From Desulfobacter latus (GTDB lineage: Bacteria; Desulfobacterota; Desulfobacteria; Desulfobacterales; Desulfobacteraceae), in contig NZ_JACADJ010000010.1 in the NCBI RefSeq assembly GCF_013389365.1, forward strand, positions 25,312 to 89,311: a stretch of 64,000 nucleotides of DNA, in the 5' to 3' direction. Below are positions 34,180 to 41,402 of the stretch, one piece after another. Within the stretch, counting starts at the first letter, position 1. Each line of letters begins with the position of its first letter. The notes beneath the pieces are model-generated. The model saw nothing but the letters and a program-made list of their open reading frames with translations. It was not told the origin of the DNA and made no database searches. The position numbers and the translations under genes were made by a program.

Positions 34180-35952
34180 ATGAACACCGATTACCAACTG
34201 ACCAATAAAACCAGACAAGAACTAAAGTTACAGAAAATGCGCCGGGACATCCTTGTCAGCGAGGGCGCCAAAGCCCTTGATATGATCCTGGAGTCTCCCT
34301 CGCCTGCCACGTTAATTCAGTCTTTTCCGGATCAGGACCTTTATTATTTGATGCATAACGTCGGGGTTCATGATTTTATTCCGGTTCTGGCCCTGGCTGC
34401 GTCCAGCCAGTGGGAGTATATCCTTGATGTGGAGGTCTGGGATGATGACCGCCTGAATCCCCATATGATGACCCAGGTATTTTCCCTTCTGTTTCAAGCC
34501 GATCCCCAACGGCTTCTACGCTGGACCATCAAGGAAAAACCGGACTTTATAGAATATTATCTGTCACAAAAAATGCGTGTTGTGATCCGGGAGCATGATG
34601 AACCACCGCCCGAAGACTTTGATGACTATATCACCCTGGATGATAAATTTTACTTCAGGTTTCCCGACAATCCATCTATTGCAGATAAATATTCTGAAGA
34701 GGCACTTTTACCCCAGGACGCCTCCCGGGAAGATGGTCTGCCCGATGACGCGCCGGAATTAATCGAACAGATGTTAAAAACCCTTGCCGCCATGGACCTG
34801 TCGGTGCTTCACGGGCTGCTCCTTGAGACCTTAAGCCTTCTGCCTGCCGAAACAGAAGAGGAACAATTCCGGCAAAGAAACACCAGGCTTGCGGAGAAGG
34901 GGTTTTTACCGCCCCATGAGGCTGTTGGTATTTATCAGCCGGTCGCGAAAAAAGATTTAACACCCAGACCCGCAATCATCCGTGATTCAAATGCACCTCA
35001 TTCGGATATCCCCATGCCGCCCATGTTTTTTACCCGGTTTTTAATAGGTGACAACCTGTTTGCAAAAGCCTTGGCACAAATTAATGCCCAAGGGGGAATA
35101 CCGGGCCTTGACAGCGAGCTTGCCGCCCTGATCAACAAGATCATCAGTGCAGATCGAATCAAAATCCGGAACCGGGAATCCATTGAAAAGCCTATTGAAA
35201 AAACCATGTCAACCTTAAGTCTGGGTCTTGAAGTGCTTATGGACGGGTCCAAGGCCGATGTGGAAGCTGCCGAAAGTCTGATCAAAAAATATTTTCTTGA
35301 AGATATTTTCAGAACGGGTACCCGGGAAGGTGCAAGACTACAGGCCATGACGCGCAAATGGTATGAGACAAGCTTTATCGCGGCAAAAAAACTGCCTTTA
35401 AATTTTTTAGGTGAAACATACCTTGGCATTATTGGGGGGCTTATGATTCAACGGCCCATGTTTTTTGCCGACTATGCCGACAAGGTCTTGTACCGCAACT
35501 TTGCCGGCCTTTCCGATATCAGGGCCACCCGGCGGCAACTGGATGAAATCATCTGCCTGGATGATTTTCTCGACCGCCTGGATGTGGACATTACCACCTT
35601 TACCTTTGGGGTACTCACATACAAAAGTATGATCCTGACCTTATGGGTCCGGGACCGTATGGACCTGAACCGCTCAAAGCCATTGAGCCTTGCACCCATT
35701 GATATTTCTGAATTCAAAGATTTTTTTGCCCAGCTTTTCGGACCGGACGGGACCATCGGCGATGCCCAGGCAAAGGATTTGGGAATATGGGCAGCCCAGG
35801 CATCCGGCATGCATGAGGCCGATCTGCCCACGGCGCTCCAGGGCATTTTGTACAGACTTTTGCGGGAACTGGAGTCGGAATACGGTCATATCCGGATCCA
35901 GGATCTGGATCCGCGATTTATGCCTATGTTTCTTCTGGCAGGGCAGACATAA
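34180..35952 (+). CDS. Conserved hypothetical protein, DUF6178-like
   Basis: This 590-residue soluble protein has no signal peptide or membrane segment. It is mostly helical, with an acidic stretch near residues 135-200 (DEPPPEDFDDYITLDD) and several leucine-rich helices. Sequence features such as SPSPATLIQSFPDQDLYYLMHNVG and YILDVEVWDDDRLN resemble the Deltaproteobacterial DUF6178 family; this is from memory and needs a profile search. It lies 117 bases after the radical SAM gene and may be co-transcribed. No function is known. Confidence 0.6.
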   Translation: MNTDYQLTNKTRQELKLQKMRRDILVSEGAKALDMILESPSPATLIQSFPDQDLYYLMHNVGVHDFIPVLALAASSQWEYILDVEVWDDDRLNPHMMTQVFSLLFQADPQRLLRWTIKEKPDFIEYYLSQKMRVVIREHDEPPPEDFDDYITLDDKFYFRFPDNPSIADKYSEEALLPQDASREDGLPDDAPELIEQMLKTLAAMDLSVLHGLLLETLSLLPAETEEEQFRQRNTRLAEKGFLPPHEAVGIYQPVAKKDLTPRPAIIRDSNAPHSDIPMPPMFFTRFLIGDNLFAKALAQINAQGGIPGLDSELAALINKIISADRIKIRNRESIEKPIEKTMSTLSLGLEVLMDGSKADVEAAESLIKKYFLEDIFRTGTREGARLQAMTRKWYETSFIAAKKLPLNFLGETYLGIIGGLMIQRPMFFADYADKVLYRNFAGLSDIRATRRQLDEIICLDDFLDRLDVDITTFTFGVLTYKSMILTLWVRDRMDLNRSKPLSLAPIDISEFKDFFAQLFGPDGTIGDAQAKDLGIWAAQASGMHEADLPTALQGILYRLLRELESEYGHIRIQDLDPRFMPMFLLAGQT

Positions 35953-35983
35953 ATAAATTAGCGCCCTTTGGGCGGGCTGTTAG

Positions 35984-36032
35984 GTAGTGGGTACTGGGTA
36001 CTGGGTACTGGGTAGTGGGTAGTGGGTGCTGG
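35984..36032. repeat. Seven tandem copies of a 7-bp unit
   Basis: Seven consecutive units of the form GTNSTGG (mainly GTACTGG and GTAGTGG) fill the gap between the DUF6178-like gene and the response regulator gene. A short hairpin CGCCC-TTT-GGGCG (35962-35974) precedes them. Non-coding and probably variable in length. Confidence 0.9.
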
Positions 36033-36038
36033 GGAATG

Positions 36039-36061
36039 GAAATTCCTATACTATAAATTTA
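36039..36061 (+). repeat. 23-bp inverted repeat, left arm
   Basis: This 23-bp sequence (GAAATTCCTATACTATAAAT plus TTA) is the exact reverse complement of 38258-38280. The pair encloses the response regulator, histidine kinase and cspA genes. The last three bases overlap the 3' end of the regulator gene (its stop begins at 36059). Confidence 0.92.
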
Positions 36062-36799
36062 TCCACGGGGTTCAAAAATATAGCCCACAGACCTGCGGCT
36101 TTTAAAATAAACCGGGGACTTGGGTTCAGGTTCAAAATATTTTCTGAATCTGACAATGAAATTATCCACGGTCCGGGTAGAGGTATCCCTGGCATATCCC
36201 CACCCGGCCTTAAGAAGCATTTTCCGGGACAGGGGCCTTCCCTGGTGGGCGATGAAAATCCGCAGCAACGTGATTTCCTGCTCGGTCAGGACCACTTCAC
36301 CGGCGGCACACCGGGCCGTGGATGTCACAAAATCAATGTGGTTTCTCCCAAAGGAATACGAGGTCCCTTCAAATAAGGTACAATCTGATTTTTTTTCCTC
36401 TTTTCCAGGCTGTGCGTACCATTCTTTACGTTTTACAAGCCGCCCCACTCTTAAAAGGAATTCTTCCAGATCAAAAGGTTTAGACAGATAATCATCCACC
36501 CCGTATTTCAATCCCCGAACTTTATCCCGGGTGTCCCCCCGGGCCGATAAAATCAGCACCGGTATTTTTTCATCCTCCCGGCGGATGGTCTGAAGAATGG
36601 AAAATCCGTCAACCATGGGCAGCATGATATCCAGAACAATAAGATCCGGATGCCAGACTCGCCATTTTTCAAGACCTTCAATGCCGTCGGCTGCGACTTT
36701 GGCCGCATACCCCTGGAGGGTAAGGTTCAGTTTTATCCCTTCGGCAATATGAGATTCATCCTCTATGATCAGAACACGTTTTTTTTCAGCCGTTTCCAT
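36059..36799 (-). CDS. OmpR-family response regulator
   Basis: The receiver domain (about 1-120) has EDE for metal binding near residue 13 (LIIEDESHIAEG), the phosphoacceptor Asp in LIVLDIMLPMVDG, the conserved Thr/Ser replaced region LILSAR and Lys in YLSKPFDLEEF. A winged-helix DNA-binding domain follows (EVVLTEQEITLLRIFI, LSRKMLLKAGWGYA, TVDNFIVRFRKYFE, SVGYIFEP). It overlaps the histidine kinase gene by 31 bases, an unusually long overlap that may tie expression of the two together. Signal and targets are not known. Confidence 0.94.
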   Translation of the reverse strand: METAEKKRVLIIEDESHIAEGIKLNLTLQGYAAKVAADGIEGLEKWRVWHPDLIVLDIMLPMVDGFSILQTIRREDEKIPVLILSARGDTRDKVRGLKYGVDDYLSKPFDLEEFLLRVGRLVKRKEWYAQPGKEEKKSDCTLFEGTSYSFGRNHIDFVTSTARCAAGEVVLTEQEITLLRIFIAHQGRPLSRKMLLKAGWGYARDTSTRTVDNFIVRFRKYFEPEPKSPVYFKSRRSVGYIFEPRG

Positions 36800-37785
36800 A
36801 ACTCTTTATCTCTGACGCCGGCAATACTTGCCCGGGGGATGGTAATGGTGAATTTGGCGCCTTTTCCCTTACCTTCACTGGAAACCGAGGCACGCCAGCC
36901 ATGAATGGCGGCAATACTTGATACAAGATACAACCCAAGGCCGGATCCTGTATTTGCCTGGTTACTATTTCTGTCCCCCTGGTAAAATTTTCGAAAAATC
37001 TTTTTTGCATCCTCTTTATCCACACCTATGCCGTTATCAATAAAATCTATGGTCACTTTCTGCAAGTAACTTTTAAACAAAATGGTCAGACAAGGTGTGC
37101 TGCTTTCATTATAGCGGACGGCATTTGAAAAAATATTGGTCAGCAAAATATCCAATAAAAAGGCATTTATCGGATACTCAAACCTACCCCCTGACGGATT
37201 TTCAATCTTTACATCAAGGTCTCTGAACAAGGACGCATTTTTCCGGCAGAAATTTTTTAAAAGTACCACCAGGCTTTCCCGGGTTACCTTTGATCCGAAA
37301 TTTTGGCTTTCTATACGTGCCAGGTTGAGAATCCGGTCTATATTCTCAGTAAGCCGGTCAATATCCTTGAGCATATCCGTACTGTATTTTTTTACATCCC
37401 CAGGATCCATGGGGTGACGAATAAAGGTCTCAAGATAAAGGCGAAGGGAGGTGACAGGCGTTTTCAGTTCATGGGTGAAATTGTAAATAAAATTGTGCTG
37501 GAGCCGGAACAGGTTCACGGTTTTCTGGTAATAGATAAAGGCTAAAAAAATGCCGGCCAGCACCACGAATATCAAAAGGCTCAGGACAAGTATCGTCATA
37601 CCTGTTTTGGACGGAAAAATGACCTGGGGCGCAATGTTGAACTTGAGCATCACCACCTCAAGGGCAGAACGGATCTCCATGTAAAGGCTTACCGTGAGGA
37701 CCAGAAATGTGGCAAGTGCAAAAATGGAACAGGCAAAAATAAACACCGGATGGAGATACCACCGGGAAGGGTTTAGAATTTGCAT
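36769..37785 (-). CDS. Membrane sensor histidine kinase
   Basis: The 338-residue protein has two membrane helices (about 13-33 and 64-86) bracketing a very short periplasmic loop of about 30 residues, so it may sense a membrane or intramembrane signal. The dimerisation domain contains the phospho-His in NFTHELKTPVTSLRLYL, followed by the N box (LTNIFSNAVRYNES), G1 (DFIDNGIGVD), F box (KIFRKFYQGDRN) and G2 (GSGLGLYLVSSIAAIHG). It lacks HAMP and PAS domains. It pairs with the overlapping response regulator. Confidence 0.92.
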   Translation of the reverse strand: MQILNPSRWYLHPVFIFACSIFALATFLVLTVSLYMEIRSALEVVMLKFNIAPQVIFPSKTGMTILVLSLLIFVVLAGIFLAFIYYQKTVNLFRLQHNFIYNFTHELKTPVTSLRLYLETFIRHPMDPGDVKKYSTDMLKDIDRLTENIDRILNLARIESQNFGSKVTRESLVVLLKNFCRKNASLFRDLDVKIENPSGGRFEYPINAFLLDILLTNIFSNAVRYNESSTPCLTILFKSYLQKVTIDFIDNGIGVDKEDAKKIFRKFYQGDRNSNQANTGSGLGLYLVSSIAAIHGWRASVSSEGKGKGAKFTITIPRASIAGVRDKELWKRLKKNVF

Positions 37786-37829
37786 GGATCAGTATTTTTC
37801 ATTGTTGACCACTGAGAATAGTTAAAAAC

Positions 37830-37865
37830 AAAAAAAGCCCCTGAGTAGGAATCTACTCAGGGGCT
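37830..37865 (-). terminator. Rho-independent terminator of cspA
   Basis: On the minus strand AGCCCCTGAGTAG-ATT-CCTACTCAGGGGCT forms a strong hairpin followed by TTTTTTT. It lies about 30 bases after the cspA stop and separates cspA from the kinase gene. Confidence 0.93.
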
Positions 37866-37892
37866 GAAATGTCACAGAGATAAAATGGAATA

Positions 37893-38096
37893 TTAAATCA
37901 CGGTCACATTTGCAGCTGCCGGTCCTTTGGGACCCTGTTCAATGTCGAATGAAACCTGTTCACCTTCATTGAGAGATTTAAAACCAACTGCGTTGATACC
38001 TGAGTGATGGACAAACACGTCCTTGCCACCATCTGCTTGTTCAATAAATCCAAAACCTTTTGACTCGCTAAACCACTTTACGATACCATTTGCCAT
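37893..38096 (-). CDS. Cold-shock domain protein (CspA family)
   Basis: This 67-residue protein is a complete [25 protein letters not shown] carries RNP1 (KGFGFI, listed here in context) and DVFVHHSGI is RNP2. GGAGAA precedes the ATG by seven bases. A predicted promoter at 38224-38251 gives a 5' leader of about 120 bases, as is usual for cold-shock mRNAs whose leaders control translation. It binds single-stranded nucleic acids. Confidence 0.96.
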   Translation of the reverse strand: MANGIVKWFSESKGFGFIEQADGGKDVFVHHSGINAVGFKSLNEGEQVSFDIEQGPKGPAAANVTVI

Positions 38097-38223
38097 GTAG
38101 GCGTTCTCCTAAATAAAAAATAGAAAATAAATCATCTCAATCTTAAAATAATAATCACTGATTTCTCAGGGAAAATATCTAAGGAAGAAACTCAAGCACT
38201 CTAAAGTCGTGCAATAGCTATAG

Positions 38224-38251
38224 AGCATACAGGAACGATTGAGTATGTCAA
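38224..38251 (-). promoter_or_regulatory. Predicted promoter of cspA
   Basis: On the minus strand TTGACA, 16 bases, TATGCT. Transcription would start near 38217, leaving a leader of about 120 bases before the cspA ATG. The right arm of the 23-bp inverted repeat lies six bases upstream of the -35 box. The rest of the 365-base gene-free stretch 38097-38461 holds that repeat arm, a dispersed repeat and the tRNA terminator. Confidence 0.65.
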
Positions 38252-38257
38252 GCGAAT

Positions 38258-38280
38258 TAAATTTATAGTATAGGAATTTC
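38258..38280 (-). repeat. 23-bp inverted repeat, right arm
   Basis: Exact reverse complement of 36039-36061. It lies just upstream of the cspA promoter and is directly followed by the dispersed repeat at 38281. Confidence 0.92.
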
Positions 38281-38303
38281 GGGCTTGATTCTATTGTCGG
38301 CCA
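38281..38303 (+). repeat. 23-bp dispersed repeat, copy 1
   Basis: The 23 bases GGGCTTGATTCTATTGTCGG plus CCA are identical to 60925-60947. The first 10 bases with the preceding TTTC also occur at 63666-63679. After it, 38310-38390 holds a further imperfect palindrome (GGGGCAATCC..GGTTGCCC and AGGCTGGGTAGCCT). No coding capacity; probably a short interspersed chromosomal repeat. Confidence 0.85.
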
Positions 38304-38413
38304 TTTCTTGTAGGGGCAATCCCTCTGTGGTTGCCCTCATTAGGACAGGCTGGGTAGCCTGCCCCCTACAGCGGCCGACGGCAGAAGATGTATTAACGGC
38401 AGGAGACATAAAA

Positions 38414-38448
38414 ACAAAAATCCCGGCAACCTGTAGGTTGTCGGGATA
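38414..38448 (-). terminator. Terminator downstream of tRNA-Asn
   Basis: On the minus strand ATCCCGACAACCT-ACAGGTTGCCGGGAT followed by TTTTTG. It ends the tRNA transcript 14 bases after the CCA end. Confidence 0.88.
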
Positions 38449-38461
38449 ATATTTTTTATGT

Positions 38462-38537
38462 TGGCTCCCCAGCACGGACTTGAACCGCGGACTTAGTGGT
38501 TAACAGCCACTCGCTCTGCCAACTGAGCTACTGGGGA
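38462..38537 (-). tRNA. tRNA-Asn (anticodon GTT)
   Basis: The 76-nt gene reads TCCCCAG on the 5' acceptor strand and CTGGGGA on the 3' strand, with discriminator G and an encoded CCA. The D-arm region AGCTCAGTTGGCAGAGC, anticodon loop CTGTTAA and T-arm GGTTCAAGTCC are all present and pair well. A promoter at 38565-38593 and a terminator at 38414-38448 make it a single-gene unit. Confidence 0.97.
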
Positions 38538-38564
38538 GCAGCGTCTCTCAATCAAGACGTGTGG

Positions 38565-38593
38565 GTTATATACCAGCCAAAATTCGTTGTCAA
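38565..38593 (-). promoter_or_regulatory. Predicted promoter of tRNA-Asn
   Basis: On the minus strand TTGACA, 17 bases, TATAAC. Start expected about 20 bases before the mature tRNA. It is back to back with the promoter at 38613-38641. Confidence 0.72.
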
Positions 38594-38612
38594 GCGAATT
38601 CAACAAAAAAAT

Positions 38613-38641
38613 TTGACATACGCTTTTCTTAATATTATTGT
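38613..38641 (+). promoter_or_regulatory. Predicted promoter of the 101-residue protein gene
   Basis: TTGACA, 17 bases, TATTGT, ending about 36 bases before the ATG at 38678, with AAAGGA in between as ribosome site. Confidence 0.6.
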
Positions 38642-38677
38642 TATTATGAATTGAAAATTCAATAAAGGAAAATACCA

Positions 38678-38983
38678 ATGGATATTAACAGTATTCAGGG
38701 AATGAAAGCCTATACGACTAATGTACGATTGACAGACACGGCTTCTGTTCAGACCAATAATAAGGAAGCAACAAGTGTTGAACCAAATAAGGAAATTACT
38801 CAGTCTGTCCAGGAAGCCTTTAAAGTTGAAATCACACCGGAAGCGTTAGCACTACAGGCTGAAAACACAGAGAATCCGGACAAAGAAAACCAGGATCAGC
38901 AAATAGCTCGACAAATCCAGCAGACCCAGCAAAACCAGTCTTTTCAGGGTCGGCAGGGTGGTCAGCTTGATATTATCGCCTGA
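38678..38983 (+). CDS. Small hydrophilic protein of unknown function
   Basis: The 101-residue protein has its own promoter and an AAAGGA ribosome site, which supports it as real. It has no signal peptide or membrane segment. The sequence is polar and low in complexity: Asn/Gln/Glu/Thr-rich, with a Gln-rich C-terminal third (QQIARQIQQTQQNQ) and few aromatic residues, so it is probably mostly disordered or forms a short amphipathic helix (VQEAFKVEITPEALALQ). I do not recognise a family. It lies between tRNA-Asn and the rseC/rnf cluster, but a functional link is not evident. Confidence 0.65.
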   Translation: MDINSIQGMKAYTTNVRLTDTASVQTNNKEATSVEPNKEITQSVQEAFKVEITPEALALQAENTENPDKENQDQQIARQIQQTQQNQSFQGRQGGQLDIIA

Positions 38984-39093
38984 CATTATTAATTATATAT
39001 ATCATTTGAATTTAGGGCCATGACCAAAGTCCCGCCTGATTTTTTTATGGGACTTAATATGCCACGACCAACCCCTTTCCACAAGAGCGTATT

Positions 39094-39540
39094 ATGATTA
39101 CTGAAGACGGCATTGTCACCTACGCCACACCTGAAACCGCCTGGATTAAAACCACCCGCTCGGCAGCATGCGAAAGCTGTGCCTCAAAGGACTCCTGTGA
39201 TGTCAGCCACCACCCTTCTGAAGAAATGACCATCATTGTTCCAAACACGCTTGGAGTAAAAAAAGAAGACCGCGTGGTTGTGGGCATTAATTCAGCATCC
39301 ATGCTTTTTTTAAGTTTTTTTCTTTATGTATTCCCAATTATTTTGCTCATCATTGGCGCACTGATTGGGGATGCCCTTGCGCCTGTTTTAGAAATGAACA
39401 GATCCGCTCTGTCCATGGGGTTTGGTTTTTTACTTTTTGCACTCGCTTTTCTTGTTATCAGAAAAAAGCAGGGGGGGATGTCCCAAAAAGACAAATATAA
39501 ACCCTTTCTGGTTAGAAAAAAAATCTCGATCAGATCCTGA
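39094..39540 (+). CDS. SoxR-reducing system protein RseC family
   Basis: The 148-residue protein has the RseC layout: an N-terminal domain with the cysteine cluster CESCASKDSC (residues 28-37) that may bind an Fe-S cluster or metal, then two membrane helices (about 67-93 and 103-125). RseC homologues are tied to Rnf/Rsx complexes; in E. coli rseC and rsxABCDGE together keep SoxR reduced. Here it is the first gene upstream of the cytochrome and rnfCDGEAB, which strengthens the assignment. Confidence 0.85.
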   Translation: MITEDGIVTYATPETAWIKTTRSAACESCASKDSCDVSHHPSEEMTIIVPNTLGVKKEDRVVVGINSASMLFLSFFLYVFPIILLIIGALIGDALAPVLEMNRSALSMGFGFLLFALAFLVIRKKQGGMSQKDKYKPFLVRKKISIRS

Positions 39541-39669
39541 AAATTTCACCATTATAATAAACAAATTCTCGCCACTTTTTCCTTGTAAATCTATCATCAA
39601 TATACTATATACGCTCCAGTTGTGGGTTCGTCGCTAAACTCTAACCCCTAAAATATTGAGAGAAGAATT

Positions 39670-40035
39670 ATGACATCACAACGAGACCTGAAAATAGCTG
39701 TATGCATCATGATCGTTCTTTTAGTCACAGGGATTGTATGTTATGCGTCCTTTTCCCCACCTGTTCCGGATAATCCAGTCAGACTGATGTTTCAGAACAA
39801 AGCAGGCAAAGTTTTATTCACTCACCTCATGCACACAGACGACTATTCTTTAGATTGTCTGGACTGCCACCACAACCTTGAATATGACGAAACCTACAAC
39901 TGCAGCGAGTGTCATGAGGAAGAAGGTGATGAAAGCATGCCGGCCAGGGCTGACGCATTCCACGCCCAGTGCAAGGGATGCCATGAAGATTATGGTGCGG
40001 GTCCGGTAGAATGTAATGCATGTCACGCACAATAA
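39670..40035 (+). CDS. Membrane-anchored tetraheme cytochrome c (class III / c7-like)
   Basis: The 121-residue protein has an N-terminal hydrophobic anchor or signal (IAVCIMIVLLVTGIVCYASF) and four CxxCH heme sites: CLDCHH, CSECH, CKGCH and CNACH, with extra His for the sixth ligands (FTHLMH, AFHAQ). Length, heme count and spacing fit the cytochrome c3/c7 group of sulfate reducers. It is placed between rseC and rnfC, so it probably exchanges electrons with the Rnf complex at the periplasmic face, as suggested for multiheme cytochromes next to rnf in other sulfate reducers and in Methanosarcina. Confidence 0.9.
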   Translation: MTSQRDLKIAVCIMIVLLVTGIVCYASFSPPVPDNPVRLMFQNKAGKVLFTHLMHTDDYSLDCLDCHHNLEYDETYNCSECHEEEGDESMPARADAFHAQCKGCHEDYGAGPVECNACHAQ

Positions 40036-40114
40036 ATTTTTTCAGGATGATAGACATTGATCTGAAAAAATTTAACGCTTGGCTTAAGATTTTTACAAAA
40101 CTTAAGGACTAATT

Positions 40115-41386
40115 ATGATTAAACGATCTTTTTTCGCTCTATCCAAACCCAGGTTGACGTATGATCTGCTTGATACGTCCCTGCCATCTGCCGAGGAGTT
40201 GGCAATACCCGGCACGCTTACGCTTCTTTTGCCTGAAAAAATCGACCGCGCAAAGAAGGCTTTGATCGGCCCGGGAGATGCTGTCAAAAAAGGGCAGAAA
40301 TTAAAACTGTACGACGACAGCGCACCTTATGTTTTATCTCCTGCGGCAGGTACGATCAAAGAATTTGATTCCTACGCCGATGACTTCGGCAGCACTGCAA
40401 CCTATATAACGATCAAGCCGGATCCATCGGCTAAAGATGATGATCAATGGGCCCAGACAAACCTGGAACAAACCCTTGAATTTGCCGCCGATTACCTTGG
40501 GCACATTCCCGGGGCACTGCCCGTTTCAACCCTGACAAACCCAAACTACGATATCAGGACCATTGTTGTGACAGGTGCAGACACAGATATTTTGTGTGAT
40601 ACCTGTCAATTTGTCTGTACTGCATATGCAGGCCTGATGGTTGCCGGAGCCAAAATTCTTAAAGCGATGACCCGGGCTGATCGGATGTGCATTACAGTGC
40701 CTGAAAAACTTTCAGCCCAGGTGAACCTTGATGGGTTCAATGTTCTCAAAACATCTGATACCTACCCGTCCAATCTACCCGCCATGATAATGAAAGACCA
40801 TTTTGGCAAGGCGCTTTCACCAGGGACGCTCCCTGAAGAAGAGGGGGTTTGTTTTATTCGCCCCGAGGCTTTGGTTTCCCTTGCCCGAACTTACGAAACC
40901 GGACATGCGGTATTTGATAAGATCATTACCCTGATTGACAAGGGCGGGCAAAGGCACCGGGTCAAGGCCACTATTGGTACACCCATCAGTAAAATATTAT
41001 CCTGTTTTAATGTCCAAATCAATGAACAGGATAGAGTCATCATCGGCGGACCCATGCGCGGTTTTGCTACGTATACGGTGCATCACCCCGTGGTTCCGGA
41101 TATGGATACACTTATGGTACAGGACAGTGATGTTATCCCGGAAATTTCGGATAATGCCTGTGTTAATTGCGGTGAGTGCGTCCGCGTCTGTCCGGCCAAT
41201 GTACCCGTGAACCTGCTGGTACGGTATCTTGAAGCAAACCTTTATGAAGAGGCGGCAGACAGGTTTGATCTGGAATCCTGTATAGAGTGCGGACTTTGCG
41301 GCTATGTATGCAGGGCCGGGATTCCTTTATATCAGTATATCCGTCTGGGCAAACATGAACTGTTGACCCTTCGTGAAAATGCTTGA
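40115..41386 (+). CDS. rnfC: Rnf complex subunit RnfC
   Basis: The 423-residue protein has an N-terminal barrel-sandwich segment, the NADH/FMN-binding region (about 120-300, with VVTGADTDILCD and IGGPMRGFATYT) and two [4Fe-4S] motifs near the C-terminus: CVNCGECVRVCPANVP and CIECGLCGYVCRAGIP. It is the cytoplasmic subunit where NADH meets the Rnf chain. It is shorter than E. coli RsxC because it lacks the long Ala-rich C-terminal repeats. AAGGA precedes the ATG. Confidence 0.94.
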   Translation: MIKRSFFALSKPRLTYDLLDTSLPSAEELAIPGTLTLLLPEKIDRAKKALIGPGDAVKKGQKLKLYDDSAPYVLSPAAGTIKEFDSYADDFGSTATYITIKPDPSAKDDDQWAQTNLEQTLEFAADYLGHIPGALPVSTLTNPNYDIRTIVVTGADTDILCDTCQFVCTAYAGLMVAGAKILKAMTRADRMCITVPEKLSAQVNLDGFNVLKTSDTYPSNLPAMIMKDHFGKALSPGTLPEEEGVCFIRPEALVSLARTYETGHAVFDKIITLIDKGGQRHRVKATIGTPISKILSCFNVQINEQDRVIIGGPMRGFATYTVHHPVVPDMDTLMVQDSDVIPEISDNACVNCGECVRVCPANVPVNLLVRYLEANLYEEAADRFDLESCIECGLCGYVCRAGIPLYQYIRLGKHELLTLRENA

Positions 41387-41402
41387 AGCTGGGAGAAAGC
41401 CA

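Noticed and set aside
36039..38280. Inverted-repeat-bounded segment as an insertion sequence
   Set aside because: It contains ordinary regulatory genes and no transposase or recombinase; inversion or a dispersed repeat is more likely.
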